Shown here: piece by piece, positions 1 to 9,444 of the stretch
Numbering within the stretch: the stretch's first letter is position 1
Layout of the letters: every line of letters begins with the position of its first letter
NCBI RefSeq assembly: GCF_000222485.1
Contig: NC_015914.1
Coordinates: 3,640,001 to 3,704,000, forward strand
Reading direction: 5' to 3'
DNA from: Cyclobacterium marinum DSM 745
GTDB taxonomy: Bacteria > Bacteroidota > Bacteroidia > Cytophagales > Cyclobacteriaceae
Length of the DNA stretch: 64,000 nucleotides
The notes under the pieces: model-generated
Told to the model about the DNA's origin: nothing
Databases searched by the model: none
The model's input: only the letters and a program-made list of their open reading frames with translations
Made by a program: the position numbers and the translations under genes

Positions 1-714
1 TCCACAGGGTTTAAAGGAGATGAATTTAACGTTTATCGGGCATTGCGATCCATTAATCCTTCTCCCTATTTGTTTTATTTTGACTATGGGTCTTATAAGA
101 TTTTTGGAAGTAGCCCGGAAGCTCAAATCGTTGTAAAAGGTAGAAAAGCCACCATTTACCCAATTGCAGGAACATTTAAACGTACGGGCAATGATAAATC
201 CGATGCTGAATTAGCAGTAAAGCTTTATGATGACCCTAAAGAAAATTCAGAGCATGTAATGCTGGTAGATTTGGCCAGAAATGATTTAAGCCGATCTTCG
301 GAAAAGGTGAATGTGGAAGTTTTTAAAGAGATTCAATATTATTCCCATGTCATTCATTTGGTATCCAAAGTGACCGGGGATTTACCTGAAGGAGCCAATC
401 CCCTGCAACTTGTGGCGGATACCTTTCCTGCAGGCACCTTGTCGGGAGCACCCAAATACCGGGCCATGGAATTGATTGATAACCTTGAGAATAGTGCTAG
501 GAAGTTTTATGGTGGCGCCATAGGTTTTTTGGGTTTCAATGGAGATTTTAATCACGCCATTCTGATTCGTTCATTTGTATCAGAAAATAATCTTTTGCGA
601 TTTCAAGCAGGAGCAGGTGTAGTGGCCAAATCCTCCATAGAGAGTGAACTTCAAGAGGTTAGCAATAAGCTGGAAGCCTTGAGAGTTGCCCTCAAATCTG
701 CTGAGACAATTTAA
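1..714 (+). CDS. trpE: Anthranilate synthase component I (C-terminal part, cut by window edge)
   Basis: Chorismate-to-anthranilate subunit, partner of the TrpG glutaminase encoded next. The frame is open from the first base, so the true start lies upstream and only about 237 residues are visible. The chorismate-binding core is clear from DLARNDLSR, PAGTLSGAPK, GGAIG and the GAGVVAKS...E block near the C-terminus, all in the usual family order. It is the first visible gene of a compact operon running to 6783; the gap to trpG is 22 bases. The tryptophan-feedback site (LLES-type motif) would be in the missing N-terminus, so regulation cannot be read here. Confidence 0.97.
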   Translation, partial: STGFKGDEFNVYRALRSINPSPYLFYFDYGSYKIFGSSPEAQIVVKGRKATIYPIAGTFKRTGNDKSDAELAVKLYDDPKENSEHVMLVDLARNDLSRSSEKVNVEVFKEIQYYSHVIHLVSKVTGDLPEGANPLQLVADTFPAGTLSGAPKYRAMELIDNLENSARKFYGGAIGFLGFNGDFNHAILIRSFVSENNLLRFQAGAGVVAKSSIESELQEVSNKLEALRVALKSAETI

Positions 715-736
715 TTAATTAGAAAAGGATTTACAG

Positions 737-1318
737 ATGAAAATACTGGTACTGGACAATTATGATTCCTTCACCTATAACTTGGTGTATATTATCCGAG
801 AATTGGGGTATGGAAATTCAATGGATATCATTAGAAATGATAAAATAAGCCTGGAAGAGGTAGATGCTTATGACAAAATATTACTTTCCCCGGGCCCCGG
901 TCTCCCGTCCGAGGCAGGTATTATGCCTGACCTGATTAAAAAATATTCCCCAAGTAAAGATATTTTGGGAGTATGTCTTGGGCACCAGGCCATTGGGGAG
1001 GCTTTTGGCGCAGGGCTTATCAACCTTACAGAGGTTGTTCACGGTGTAGCAAGCAAAATCAAAATCAAACCTGATTTATTGTTTGAGGGTTTGCCTGAAT
1101 ATTTTACCGTAGGCAGGTACCACAGCTGGGTAATAGATGCCACCATGCTTCCTGATGAACTTGAAGTTACCTCCAAAACACCTGACGGACAGATTATGGC
1201 CATCAAGCACAAAGAATTTGAAGTACGTGGTTTGCAGTTTCATCCCGAGAGCATCCTCACCGAAAATGGGGTGCAAATAATAAAAAACTGGATTGAAGGT
1301 AAAAAAAATAACAATTAA
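737..1318 (+). CDS. trpG: Anthranilate synthase component II, glutamine amidotransferase
   Basis: Class I glutamine amidotransferase that supplies ammonia to TrpE. The 193-residue length is normal for a stand-alone TrpG. Visible motifs are LSPGPGLPSEAG (oxyanion region), GVCLGHQAIGEAFG with the nucleophile Cys80, HSWV, and GLQFHPES holding the His/Glu of the triad. PabA-type dual use with aminodeoxychorismate synthase is possible, as is common for this family, but the operon position favours tryptophan. Its stop codon overlaps the trpD start by one base (TAATG), suggesting translational coupling. Confidence 0.97.
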   Translation: MKILVLDNYDSFTYNLVYIIRELGYGNSMDIIRNDKISLEEVDAYDKILLSPGPGLPSEAGIMPDLIKKYSPSKDILGVCLGHQAIGEAFGAGLINLTEVVHGVASKIKIKPDLLFEGLPEYFTVGRYHSWVIDATMLPDELEVTSKTPDGQIMAIKHKEFEVRGLQFHPESILTENGVQIIKNWIEGKKNNN

Positions 1319-2328
1319 TGAAAGAGATACTTAACCACCTGATAGAACACAAAACCCTCAGCAAAGAACAGGCAAAAGGGGTGTTGAAAGAAATGACTTC
1401 CGGTGAAGTTAATACCAGCCAAATGGCTGCTTTCTTGACCATATTTATGATGCGAAGCGTGCGGGTTGAAGAATTGATGGGATTTAGAGAAGCCATGCTT
1501 GAAAGATGTATCGCCGTAGACATCCCGGAATATGATGCCATTGATTTATGCGGTACCGGTGGGGATGGCAAAGATACCTTTAATGTATCTACCTTGGCAT
1601 CCTTTATCGTAGCAGGCGCAGGACAACCTGTAGCCAAACATGGAAATGTTGGTGTTTCCTCAGTCTGTGGATCTTCCAATCTTTTGGCTCATTTTGGCTA
1701 TGAGTTTACCAATGATGTGGAACAATTGAAAAGTAGTCTTGACAATGCAGGGATTTGCTTTTTGCATGCACCTCTATTTCATCCTGCCATGAAGCACATA
1801 GGTCCGGTACGCAAAGAGCTGGGAGTGAAAACATTCTTTAACATGTTGGGCCCTATGGTCAACCCAAGTTTCCCTAAAAAACAATTGGTGGGAGTTTTCA
1901 GTCTTGAACTTGCTCGTCTGTACGGTTACCTGTACCAAAACAATGATGTTAGGTTCAGTATTTTGCATGCATTGGATGGCTATGATGAAGTATCCTTGAC
2001 GGGTGATCTAAAATGGATTTCTAATGATGGTGAGAAAATTGTAAGTCCAGAGGAATTGGGCTTTAAAACCATAATGCCTGAAACCATTAAGGGAGGGACT
2101 ACAATTGAAGAATCGGCTGACATTTTCATGAATATCTTGAAAGGCAAGGGAAGTCCTGAACAAGAAGCAGTCGTAATAGCCAATGCCACCCTCGCCCTTA
2201 CCACCTCCAAGCCAAATTGGAGTCTTGATACCGCGAGAGACAAAGCCACAGAAACCCTTAAAAATGGCACAGCGCTGAAAGTTTTCAAAGAACTGATTAA
2301 TCCAAAAACCTCCATAAATATTAGTTGA
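1318..2328 (+). CDS. trpD: Anthranilate phosphoribosyltransferase
   Basis: Transfers phosphoribose from PRPP to anthranilate, second step of the tryptophan branch. The 336-residue protein shows the PRPP-binding glycine motif CGTGGDG near residue 80, NVSTLASF, the KHGN motif and the VRKELGVKTFFNMLGP block, all diagnostic of TrpD. The start ATG overlaps the trpG stop. It is not fused to trpG, unlike the enterobacterial arrangement. The following trpC starts two bases after the stop. Confidence 0.97.
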   Translation: MKEILNHLIEHKTLSKEQAKGVLKEMTSGEVNTSQMAAFLTIFMMRSVRVEELMGFREAMLERCIAVDIPEYDAIDLCGTGGDGKDTFNVSTLASFIVAGAGQPVAKHGNVGVSSVCGSSNLLAHFGYEFTNDVEQLKSSLDNAGICFLHAPLFHPAMKHIGPVRKELGVKTFFNMLGPMVNPSFPKKQLVGVFSLELARLYGYLYQNNDVRFSILHALDGYDEVSLTGDLKWISNDGEKIVSPEELGFKTIMPETIKGGTTIEESADIFMNILKGKGSPEQEAVVIANATLALTTSKPNWSLDTARDKATETLKNGTALKVFKELINPKTSINIS

Positions 2329-2330
2329 TA

Positions 2331-3152
2331 ATGAATATCCTTGAAAAAATAATAGCTCGAAAAAAGGAGGAAATTGCAGAACGGAAAGCCCTATTTCCTC
2401 AAAAATTACTGGAGAAAAGTTTGTTTTTCGAAGGTAATGTGGTTTCGATGAAAAAATATGTAACCCATCCTGAAAAGACCGGGATCATTGCTGAGTTCAA
2501 AAGAAGATCCCCTTCAAAAGGTCTTATCAATGGAACAGCCACAGTAGAGCAAACAACAATTGGTTATATGCAGGCCGGAGCTTCTGCATTGTCTGTATTG
2601 ACAGATAAGGACTTTTTTGGGGGAAGTGAAGCAGATCTTGGCCTGGCAAGGAAATTCAATTTCTGTCCGATCTTACGCAAAGATTTTATGGTCGATGAAT
2701 ACCAAATCATTGAGGCAAGGTCTATTGGTGCCGATTGTATTTTATTAATTGCAGCTGCCTTAACGCCAAAACGACTCAATGAATTGGCAGTTTTTGCAAA
2801 GGGCCTAGGCTTGGAGGTATTATTGGAAGTGCATGATGGAGAAGAGTTGGAAAAAAGCCTCAATGAACATGTGGACTTGGTAGGGGTAAACAACCGTAAC
2901 CTGAAGACTTTTGAAGTAAACATTCAGACCTCATTGGAATTGGTAGATTCCATTCCAAACACTTTTACCAAAATTTCGGAAAGTGGCCTTTCAGAACCGG
3001 CCACTTTGGTCCAATTAAAAAAGGCCGGATATGATGGGTTTTTGATCGGAGAAAACTTTATGAAAACCATTCGACCACATCAAGCTGCTTATAATTTTAT
3101 GCAACAATACAGGAAGTTATTGGCAGCTTCCAAAGGACAAATAGAGGCATGA
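2331..3152 (+). CDS. trpC: Indole-3-glycerol phosphate synthase
   Basis: TIM-barrel enzyme that closes the indole ring from CdRP. Motifs EFKRRSPSKG (catalytic Lys), LRKDFM, LLEVHDGEEL, GVNNRNL and ISESGL are in the expected order. I place the start at the ATG at 2331; an in-frame TTG at 2325 inside the trpD stop region would add two residues and is less likely. The protein is about 273 residues, monofunctional, with the PRAI activity on the separate trpF that follows with an ATGA overlap. Confidence 0.97.
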   Translation: MNILEKIIARKKEEIAERKALFPQKLLEKSLFFEGNVVSMKKYVTHPEKTGIIAEFKRRSPSKGLINGTATVEQTTIGYMQAGASALSVLTDKDFFGGSEADLGLARKFNFCPILRKDFMVDEYQIIEARSIGADCILLIAAALTPKRLNELAVFAKGLGLEVLLEVHDGEELEKSLNEHVDLVGVNNRNLKTFEVNIQTSLELVDSIPNTFTKISESGLSEPATLVQLKKAGYDGFLIGENFMKTIRPHQAAYNFMQQYRKLLAASKGQIEA

Positions 3153-3823
3153 TCATAAAGGTTTGCGGCATGGCTGAGCCTGATAATATTTCAGGCCTGT
3201 TGGGAATAGCGGAAGTCAATTGGATGGGGATGATATTTTATCCTCCTTCGGGACGTTATGTGCCTAAATTTGGTCAAGATGCAGCAGGATATAAAAGGGT
3301 ATCTTTACCCAAAGTGGGCGTGTTTGTCAATGAAAGCACTGAAGAAATCCTTAGAGTTGTGAAGGATTATGGCCTTTCCTTGGTGCAACTTCATGGAGAT
3401 GAGGCTCCGAGCCAACTTCAAGCACTCAGAGAAAGAACCAAGGTAAAAGTGATAAAGGTTTTTAGAGTGGGAGCGGATTGGAACTGGAAGTCTTTGGAAG
3501 CCTATAAAGATCTGGTTGATTATTTCCTTTTTGATACTGATGGGCCTTCCTATGGAGGTACTGGTCATCAATTCAATTGGGAAATATTAGAAAGCTATCC
3601 TTATGAAACACCTTTTCTATTAAGTGGAGGGATAGCACCAAAAGATGTAGAAAATCTTTTGGCTTGTTACAAGGCTTATCCTGCAATGGTTGGAATTGAC
3701 ATTAACTCAAAATTTGAAATTTCCAAAGGTGTCAAAGATTTGGAAAAAATAAAGACATTTACGGCAGCGATCAGCGATAAAGCTGCCACAGCGAAAAAAA
3801 AGAAAACCAATGATAAAGATTGA
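3149..3823 (+). CDS. trpF: Phosphoribosylanthranilate isomerase
   Basis: Amadori rearrangement of PRA to CdRP in a small TIM barrel. The catalytic Cys is in KVCGM at the N-terminus, and the catalytic Asp in [19 protein letters not shown] and LSGGI phosphate-binding motifs are present. The 224 residues include a basic tail rich in Ala and Lys after about residue 208, probably disordered. The start overlaps trpC (ATGA) and the 3' end overlaps trpB by 14 bases, so the tail codons also carry the trpB start. Confidence 0.96.
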   Translation: MIIKVCGMAEPDNISGLLGIAEVNWMGMIFYPPSGRYVPKFGQDAAGYKRVSLPKVGVFVNESTEEILRVVKDYGLSLVQLHGDEAPSQLQALRERTKVKVIKVFRVGADWNWKSLEAYKDLVDYFLFDTDGPSYGGTGHQFNWEILESYPYETPFLLSGGIAPKDVENLLACYKAYPAMVGIDINSKFEISKGVKDLEKIKTFTAAISDKAATAKKKKTNDKD

Positions 3824-4988
3824 TGAAAATGGATTTTATGGCGATTTTGGGGGAGCCTACATCCCGGAGATGCTGTATCCCAACATTGAAGAGCTTAGAG
3901 AGAATTATGAGCAAATAATGGCTTCTGAGGAATTTAAGGAGGAATTTGACCGCTTGCTCAAAGATTATGTGGGCAGACCTACTCCTTTGTTCTATGCCGA
4001 AAGACTATCGAAAGAATATGGGGCAAAAATCTACCTAAAAAGGGAGGACCTTTGTCATACCGGTGCCCATAAAATTAACAATACCATAGGTCAAATAATA
4101 CTGGCAAAAAAACTCAATAAAAAGCGGATAATTGCCGAAACCGGTGCAGGGCAACACGGCGTAGCAACAGCTACTGTGTGTGCCTTAATGGGAATGGAAT
4201 GTACGGTCTATATGGGCGCCATTGATATGGAGCGACAAAAACCAAACGTAGAACGTATGCGTATCCTAGGTGCCACTGTGGTACCGGCCAATTCCGGTAG
4301 TAAAACCCTGAAAGATGCGACCAATGAGGCCATGCGACAGTGGATCAATAACCCGGTTGATACGCATTATATCATCGGATCAGTGGTGGGACCTCATCCA
4401 TATCCTGAAATGGTTGCCAGGTTTCAGTCGGTTATTTCTGCTGAGATCAAGACCCAACTGTTAGAAAAAGAGGGTAAAGATAGTCCGGATATTGTAGTCG
4501 CCTGCGTAGGAGGGGGAAGCAATGCTGCAGGAGCATTTTTTCATTATTACAATGATGAAAAAGTGAGATTAATAGCCGTGGAAGCTGCCGGTCTTGGTGT
4601 AAGCTCCGGCAAGTCGGCAGCCACTACCCAACTGGGAAAACCTGGCATCCTTCATGGAAGCAAGACATTACTAATGCAAACGGAAGATGGACAGGTAGTG
4701 GAGCCTCATAGTATTTCTGCAGGCTTGGATTATCCTGGAATAGGTCCTGTACATGCCCATTTATTTGCTTCAGGAAGAGGAGAGTTTTTGGCGGTAGAAG
4801 ATGAAGATGCGATGAAAGCAGGGATAGAATTGAGCCGGCTGGAAGGTATTATACCTGCCATAGAATCAGCGCATGCTCTTTCTGCCTTGAACCAGTTGAA
4901 ATTCAAAACATCAGATATTATTGTAATCAATCTGTCAGGAAGAGGGGACAAGGATTTGGAAACATATATTAAATGGGGTAATTATTAA
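3810..4988 (+). CDS. trpB: Tryptophan synthase beta chain
   Basis: PLP enzyme condensing indole with serine, partner of TrpA. PLP lysine is in the HTGAHKINN motif; [16 protein letters not shown] (phosphate clamp) and SGRGDKD at the C-terminus are all present. The 392 residues match the TrpB1 type used in the alpha2beta2 complex. The start lies inside the end of trpF, and the stop overlaps the trpA start by one base, fitting stoichiometric coupled translation of the two synthase subunits. Confidence 0.98.
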   Translation: MIKIDENGFYGDFGGAYIPEMLYPNIEELRENYEQIMASEEFKEEFDRLLKDYVGRPTPLFYAERLSKEYGAKIYLKREDLCHTGAHKINNTIGQIILAKKLNKKRIIAETGAGQHGVATATVCALMGMECTVYMGAIDMERQKPNVERMRILGATVVPANSGSKTLKDATNEAMRQWINNPVDTHYIIGSVVGPHPYPEMVARFQSVISAEIKTQLLEKEGKDSPDIVVACVGGGSNAAGAFFHYYNDEKVRLIAVEAAGLGVSSGKSAATTQLGKPGILHGSKTLLMQTEDGQVVEPHSISAGLDYPGIGPVHAHLFASGRGEFLAVEDEDAMKAGIELSRLEGIIPAIESAHALSALNQLKFKTSDIIVINLSGRGDKDLETYIKWGNY

Positions 4989-5767
4989 TGGCCATGAATC
5001 GAATAGACGAATTATTTAAAAATAAGGATGGCAATATCCTTTCTATATACTTTACAGCTGGCTTCCCTAATTTGGACGACACCGTCGGAATCATGGAAGC
5101 CATAGAGGAAGCAGGGGCAGATATTATTGAAATAGGTATACCCTATTCTGACCCTGTTGCCGATGGTCCTACCATTCAAGATAGCAACAATGTTGCCTTG
5201 AACAATGGGATGACACTGAAATTGTTATTTACTCAATTGGAGGGATTAAGAAGCAAATTAAATATTCCTGTGGTATTGATGGGGTATCTAAATCCTATTG
5301 TTCAATATGGAATGGATGCATTCTGCAAAAAATGTCAGGAAGTAGGCGTTGATGGAGTGATTATTCCTGACTTGCCAATGCAACAATATACTGATTCCTA
5401 TAAAGAATTGTTTGATAATTATAACCTTAGAAACACTTTCTTAATTTCTCCTCAGACTTCTGAAAAAAGGATTCGAGAAATCGATAACAAGACAGATGGA
5501 TTTATCTATATGGTCTCATCTGCAAGTATTACAGGAGCTAAAAAAGAGGTTACTCCGGAGCAAATAGCTTATTTCGAGAGGGTAAGGGACATGGGACTAA
5601 AAAATCCACGATTGATCGGTTTTGGTATCTCAGACAAAGCTTCCTTTACAACCGCCTCAACTTATTCCCATGGAGCAATTATTGGAAGTGCTTTCATCAA
5701 TGTTGTCAAGGAAGCAAAATCCCTTAGTGAAGAAATCAAAACATTTATAAAAGGCGTCATATCATGA
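4988..5767 (+). CDS. trpA: Tryptophan synthase alpha chain
   Basis: Aldolase subunit releasing indole from indole-3-glycerol phosphate. The catalytic Glu is in EIGIPYSDPVADGP, the catalytic Asp in GVIIPDLP, and GFGISDK is the phosphate-binding loop. At 259 residues it is of usual length. A second ATG two codons in (4994) could be the true start. It overlaps the preceding trpB by one base and the following DAHP synthase by ATGA. Confidence 0.97.
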   Translation: MAMNRIDELFKNKDGNILSIYFTAGFPNLDDTVGIMEAIEEAGADIIEIGIPYSDPVADGPTIQDSNNVALNNGMTLKLLFTQLEGLRSKLNIPVVLMGYLNPIVQYGMDAFCKKCQEVGVDGVIIPDLPMQQYTDSYKELFDNYNLRNTFLISPQTSEKRIREIDNKTDGFIYMVSSASITGAKKEVTPEQIAYFERVRDMGLKNPRLIGFGISDKASFTTASTYSHGAIIGSAFINVVKEAKSLSEEIKTFIKGVIS

Positions 5768-6783
5768 TCGTACAGCTAAAGACAGACATTAGTCTTCTAC
5801 AAACCCAAAATTTAATTGAAAAGATCAATGGTATCGGCTATAAAGTTACTGAGGTAAAAACACAAGCCGGAAATTACCTGATAGGTATAGGAAAGGCTGC
5901 CTATGACATTAGAAAAATTGGAGCCATGGATGGTATTTTAGACATCCACGTGGTGTCTGATGAATACAAACTGGTATCTAAAAAGTGGAAAGCAAAACCA
6001 ACCTCTATTGATCTTGGAGATGGAATTGAAATAAAAGATGGTGATATGGCCATAATATCCGGTCCATGTTCCATAGAATCCGAAGAACAAATACAGCGGG
6101 TAATTGCTCACCTAAAAGAAAACAAGGTAAGCATGATGCGAGGAGGAGTATTCAAACCCAGAAGCAGTCCCTATGCATTTAGAGGGCTGGGCATGGATGG
6201 ACTTAAGCTCTGGTACAAGCATGCAAAAGCTGCAGGAATTAAAATTGTAACTGAAGTCATGCAGGTTTCCCAGATAGAAGAGATGCACGATTATGTGGAT
6301 ATTTTTCAAGTGGGAGCAAGAAATACCCAAAACTTTAACCTTTTGGATGAATTAGGTAAAATTGATAAAGCCGTATTAATTAAAAGGGGGATTTCCGGAA
6401 CCATTGAGGAACTGCTTCAATCCGCAGAATATGTATTTTCTGGAGGCAACGAGAAACTTATTCTTTGTGAACGTGGAATCCGTACCTACGAAAGGGCAAG
6501 TAGAAATACCTTAGACCTGAACGCGGTTCCTATTCTAAAATCTAAATCGCATTTGCCGGTGGTGGTAGATCCTTCCCATGGTATTGGTATTCGGGATTTT
6601 GTACCGCAAATGGCTTTGGCAGGAGTGATGGCAGGAGCAGATGGTATAATTTACGAATCGCATGAGCATCCGGATAAAGCATATTCTGATGGGCAGCAGA
6701 CATTGAACTTCACCCAAAGTAGCGACCTGATTGGCTATATTAGGAAAATCTTTGAAATGAGAAAATCATTTGATTTGCACTAA
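5764..6783 (+). CDS. aroF: 3-deoxy-7-phosphoheptulonate (DAHP) synthase with N-terminal regulatory-like domain
   Basis: First step of the shikimate pathway, from PEP and erythrose-4-phosphate. Residues about 1-75 form a small ferredoxin/ACT-like extension, and residues about 85-335 the KDO8P/DAHP synthase barrel with GPCSIES, RGGVFKPRSSPYAFRG, LCERGIRTYE and VVDPSHG (metal-binding). This layout resembles the Thermotoga-type DAHP synthase, where the N-terminal domain gives feedback inhibition by aromatic amino acids; whether that holds here is inference. It overlaps trpA by four bases and is the last gene of the operon, so pathway entry and the tryptophan branch are expressed together. Confidence 0.93.
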   Translation: MIVQLKTDISLLQTQNLIEKINGIGYKVTEVKTQAGNYLIGIGKAAYDIRKIGAMDGILDIHVVSDEYKLVSKKWKAKPTSIDLGDGIEIKDGDMAIISGPCSIESEEQIQRVIAHLKENKVSMMRGGVFKPRSSPYAFRGLGMDGLKLWYKHAKAAGIKIVTEVMQVSQIEEMHDYVDIFQVGARNTQNFNLLDELGKIDKAVLIKRGISGTIEELLQSAEYVFSGGNEKLILCERGIRTYERASRNTLDLNAVPILKSKSHLPVVVDPSHGIGIRDFVPQMALAGVMAGADGIIYESHEHPDKAYSDGQQTLNFTQSSDLIGYIRKIFEMRKSFDLH

Positions 6784-7070
6784 GCCTTTGTCCGTGGATG
6801 GGTTAGTTTATTTTGCAGTTTAATAACCGGTTGTAGATCAGTTGAGTATTATTGGTTTGTCAGCATTGTAGTTTTTCTATAATGCTGACAAAATCTTTGT
6901 GCCAGCAGGTGGCAATAGGTTTAAATCGGATTGGGTGGTCATCCCTCTTTTGGGCTAGCGGTTTTTCCAAGAGATGCTATCCCATATTCAGTAAAAGTCA
7001 CTCCATTGGTGAAAGCTCAAATCTCCCTTGCCAAGGAGGAAAAGGGGGATTTTTCGATCCCCATATTTTG

Positions 7071-7123
7071 GAGATTCCTTCGCCTTCTAACGCGCAAGGC
7101 CCTCGCAAAGTCTTGGAATGACG
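7071..7123. repeat. Intergenic repeat unit 1, copy A
   Basis: A 53-base unit beginning GAGATTCCTTCGCCTTC and ending TGGAATGACG. It matches copy B at 7815-7867 over its full length with only a handful of differences. The last 17 bases recur exactly at 7406-7422, and a more diverged copy of the 3' two-thirds lies at 7707-7742. The core resembles widespread bacterial intergenic repeats ending in GGAATGAC; family assignment is not made. Confidence 0.75.
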
Positions 7124-7336
7124 TTTTGTGGTCCCTGAGCTTGTCGAAGGGCCTTACAACTTTCACCGCACAAGGTACTAAGTCTACCGACAAAAGCTTT
7201 TAAAAACCAGGGTTAAAGGGCCACCGGCATTAGCGAAAAGCCGGTTTCACTATTGAGCATATTGTAGGCTAATGCGCTAAAAAACCAACTGATTTACACC
7301 CCGTGTTGCACCTCCTTCGTCGGCTTACCCGGGGCT

Positions 7337-7387
7337 ACAAAGATTGCACTCCTCTGGAGTGGCTGCATTGGGTATTGCCATCCTAAT
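7337..7387. repeat. Intergenic repeat unit 2, copy A
   Basis: Begins ACAAAGATTGCAC and runs through CTGG, GGCATTG/GCATTG and TTGCCATC blocks that recur in the same order at 7877-7924. The copies are diverged but collinear. Confidence 0.6.
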
Positions 7388-7814
7388 TCTGAGCTTTTAT
7401 AATGTAAAGTCTTGGAATGACGTATATTTTAATTCTGCCTTGTAGATTTTCGGGGTTAAGAAATTTAAGAAGCGATGGGAAAGGCACAGGCATGGTTGGA
7501 ATAGGATTTAGAGGATGAGCCTCTAGAAATAGCAATTGTTAAAGGCGAAACCTTAAATACCGGAGTTTGCCTGTGTGAGGGAGGCCTTAAATTTTAGCCG
7601 AAAAGATACACAGCGGCGGGGTTTTTGCTTACTTTTTGACCTGCAGCAAAAAAGTAAGAATCGAAATGGGGAAAGAATCGGTAAAGCTATAGTAACCGTT
7701 TCTTACCAACGCAGAATGGCCTCACCAAGCCTCGGATTGACGTGGAAAGGCCTAACTGCGAACCCTTATAGAAGGTCCGTGTGAAGGCAAGGGTGTGGCA
7801 GTCTCTCCACTGTT

Positions 7815-7867
7815 GAGATTCCTTCGCCTTCCAACGCAGAAGGCCCTATCAAAGTCACGGAATGACG
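7815..7867. repeat. Intergenic repeat unit 1, copy B
   Basis: Second full copy of the 53-base unit. Here the centre forms a perfect hairpin, GCCTTC at 7826-7831 with GAAGGC at 7839-7844, which copy A has partly lost. This gives a REP-like palindromic element. Confidence 0.75.
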
Positions 7868-7876
7868 AATTATACC

Positions 7877-7924
7877 ACAAAGATTGCACACCGCTGGACT
7901 GCGGCATTGATGCCATCTTGATTA
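7877..7924. repeat. Intergenic repeat unit 2, copy B
   Basis: Second copy of the ACAAAGATTGCAC unit, lying 10 bases after unit 1 copy B. In both places unit 2 lies downstream of unit 1 sequence, suggesting a composite repeat. Confidence 0.6.
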
Positions 7925-8019
7925 CTGTGTTTTTAAAATGTTAATTCTCGTAAATGCGATTTACCCATAATTTTAAGTGGATAATTTTGAAATTATTTTA
8001 ACGCCTAATTGAAGGTGTA

Positions 8020-8481
8020 TTACATAATTTTTGGGTTAATGGATGAAAAATACACCCAAGCAATAAATAAAACTTGTAGGGGTATTCTGAACCATAAATA
8101 AGCCGGACCATTACCTTCATGTGTTGCATTTTGATAATCGATCTGTTCCAATGAAGCCTTGATATTAGCAGGCAGTAGCAGGATAAAAAAAATGATCAGT
8201 AAGCTGGCTGTGGCTGTTTTAAACTGAGGCACATGTAGTCCTATAGCTCCAAGGATTTCGATTATGCCTGTAAAATAAACAAGCTCTTTTTTGTAGGGTA
8301 TGAAGTCAGGAACCATCATTGCCATTCCATCTGTGAACATAAAGTGTCCCAAAGCGGTGAAAAGTAACATGACTGAGAAGCCTATCCTGGCTGCTAGAGA
8401 GTAATTATAAACGCCATGTACAAGCTTTATGTATCCAATTGAAAATACAGTTATTGTGATTAAAAGGAGAAAAGGTTTCAT
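8020..8481 (-). CDS. DoxX-family integral membrane protein
   Basis: A 153-residue protein with four hydrophobic segments (about residues 4-20, 30-50, 70-90, 95-110) plus a C-terminal one, and the GHFMFTDGMAMMVP-type loop seen in small DoxX-like proteins. The family is loosely linked to quinone or redox functions, but the substrate of this member cannot be read. It lies 51 bases downstream of the Crp-like regulator gene on the same strand, so the two are likely co-transcribed. Confidence 0.75.
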   Translation of the reverse strand: MKPFLLLITITVFSIGYIKLVHGVYNYSLAARIGFSVMLLFTALGHFMFTDGMAMMVPDFIPYKKELVYFTGIIEILGAIGLHVPQFKTATASLLIIFFILLLPANIKASLEQIDYQNATHEGNGPAYLWFRIPLQVLFIAWVYFSSINPKIM

Positions 8482-8532
8482 GTTTTTTTTCCAAAGGTGG
8501 GGAAAATTTTTCCTTGAGAAAATGAACCTAAG

Positions 8533-9099
8533 TTAAGAAATTCGCTTTCTTATTCTGCTTAATGCTTGAGGCGTTACTCCTACGTAAGAGGCAATGTATT
8601 TGAGAGGGATTTCTAAGATTAGGTTGGGCCGTTTTTTAAAGAGCTCCCTGTACCTTTCTTCAGCGGTTTGTTCTAAAAAGGAAAGTTCTCTACCGGATTT
8701 TATCAAAAATTGGCTTTCTGCAGCCAACCTTCCTATTGTATTTCCAACATTGGTGTTGGCGTAAACAAACTGTAAGTCTTCATGAGAAATGCGCCAAAGA
8801 GTTGTTGGGGTCATGGTTTCCACTTGATAAGTACAAGGTTGTCTACTTAAAAAGGAATCATAAGCACTGACAAATTGCCCTTGAAAGCAGAAGCCAAAAG
8901 TTAAATCATTGTCTATTTTGGGAATAAATAGCCTGACAACACCTTTTTCGATAAAAGACAAATGAGATTCTGTCTCTCCAGCTTTCAACAGACTGAATTT
9001 TTTAGGATAATCGGTTTTCTTAAGCTTGGAAGAAAAAATGCCCCAATCTTTGTCAGAAATACCCACCAGTTGCTCAAAATAATTTCTTATCTGCTCCAT
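8533..9099 (-). CDS. Crp/Fnr-family transcriptional regulator
   Basis: Residues about 25-115 form a cyclic-nucleotide-binding beta-barrel ([22 protein letters not shown]), and residues about 145-188 a short winged helix ending in [18 protein letters not shown], the recognition helix. No cysteine cluster for an Fnr iron-sulfur centre is visible, and the phosphate-binding cassette of true CRP is not obvious, so cAMP binding is doubtful. At 188 residues it is typical of the many short Bacteroidota Crp-like proteins that control a neighbouring gene, here probably the DoxX gene. Confidence 0.85.
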   Translation of the reverse strand: MEQIRNYFEQLVGISDKDWGIFSSKLKKTDYPKKFSLLKAGETESHLSFIEKGVVRLFIPKIDNDLTFGFCFQGQFVSAYDSFLSRQPCTYQVETMTPTTLWRISHEDLQFVYANTNVGNTIGRLAAESQFLIKSGRELSFLEQTAEERYRELFKKRPNLILEIPLKYIASYVGVTPQALSRIRKRIS

Positions 9100-9444
9100 A
9101 TTACTGTTTTGCGGATTTCTGAAGTAAAATAGTGTAAAACATTAAGGTATCAATGGGTAGTAAACTTTCCAACAAAATAGCATGAATAAAAGAATAGATT
9201 TTAAATGAGTTTGTTCGGATACTTCCATTTTACGGAAGTCCTTACTTAGCTCTTTGGAGCTTTTAACAAATATTAAATTATATAAAGTGGTGTAATTCAG
9301 TGTTTATCGTTTTTTTTGGTTGGCTCTCTTCCAAAGAGCAATGAAATTACAATCCTTTGCTAAAAAGATTCGTTTATTATCTAAGTAAGCTTTTACCGGA
9401 TCAAGTGAATCCGGATAAAGCCGATCCAATTTTTGAGAAGTAAG
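9100..9444. promoter_or_regulatory. Divergent intergenic region with several hairpins
   Basis: Separates the Crp-like gene (minus) from the phenylalanine hydroxylase gene (plus). I see two clean inverted repeats: ACTTCC/GGAAGT at 9221-9239 (7-base loop) and CCGGAT/ATCCGG at 9396-9414 (7-base loop), the latter about 30 bases before the hydroxylase ATG. Shorter AGCTC/GAGCT and GCTCT/AGAGC pairs lie between. They could be operators or RNA hairpins; nothing decides which. Confidence 0.4.

Larger units (their letters stand above)
6784..8019. other. Gene-poor intergenic stretch with degenerate repeats
   Basis: About 1.2 kb between the trp operon and a convergent DoxX gene. Short open frames here have no recognisable protein character and run through repeat sequence, so I call none. 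The stretch holds at least two kinds of repeat unit (listed separately) and G/C-rich fragments of inverted symmetry. No clear rho-independent terminator was seen directly after the operon. Confidence 0.7.

Noticed and set aside
6852..7203. Two overlapping open frames of about 90 codons in the post-trp gap
   Set aside because: They run through intergenic repeats; composition is not protein-like.
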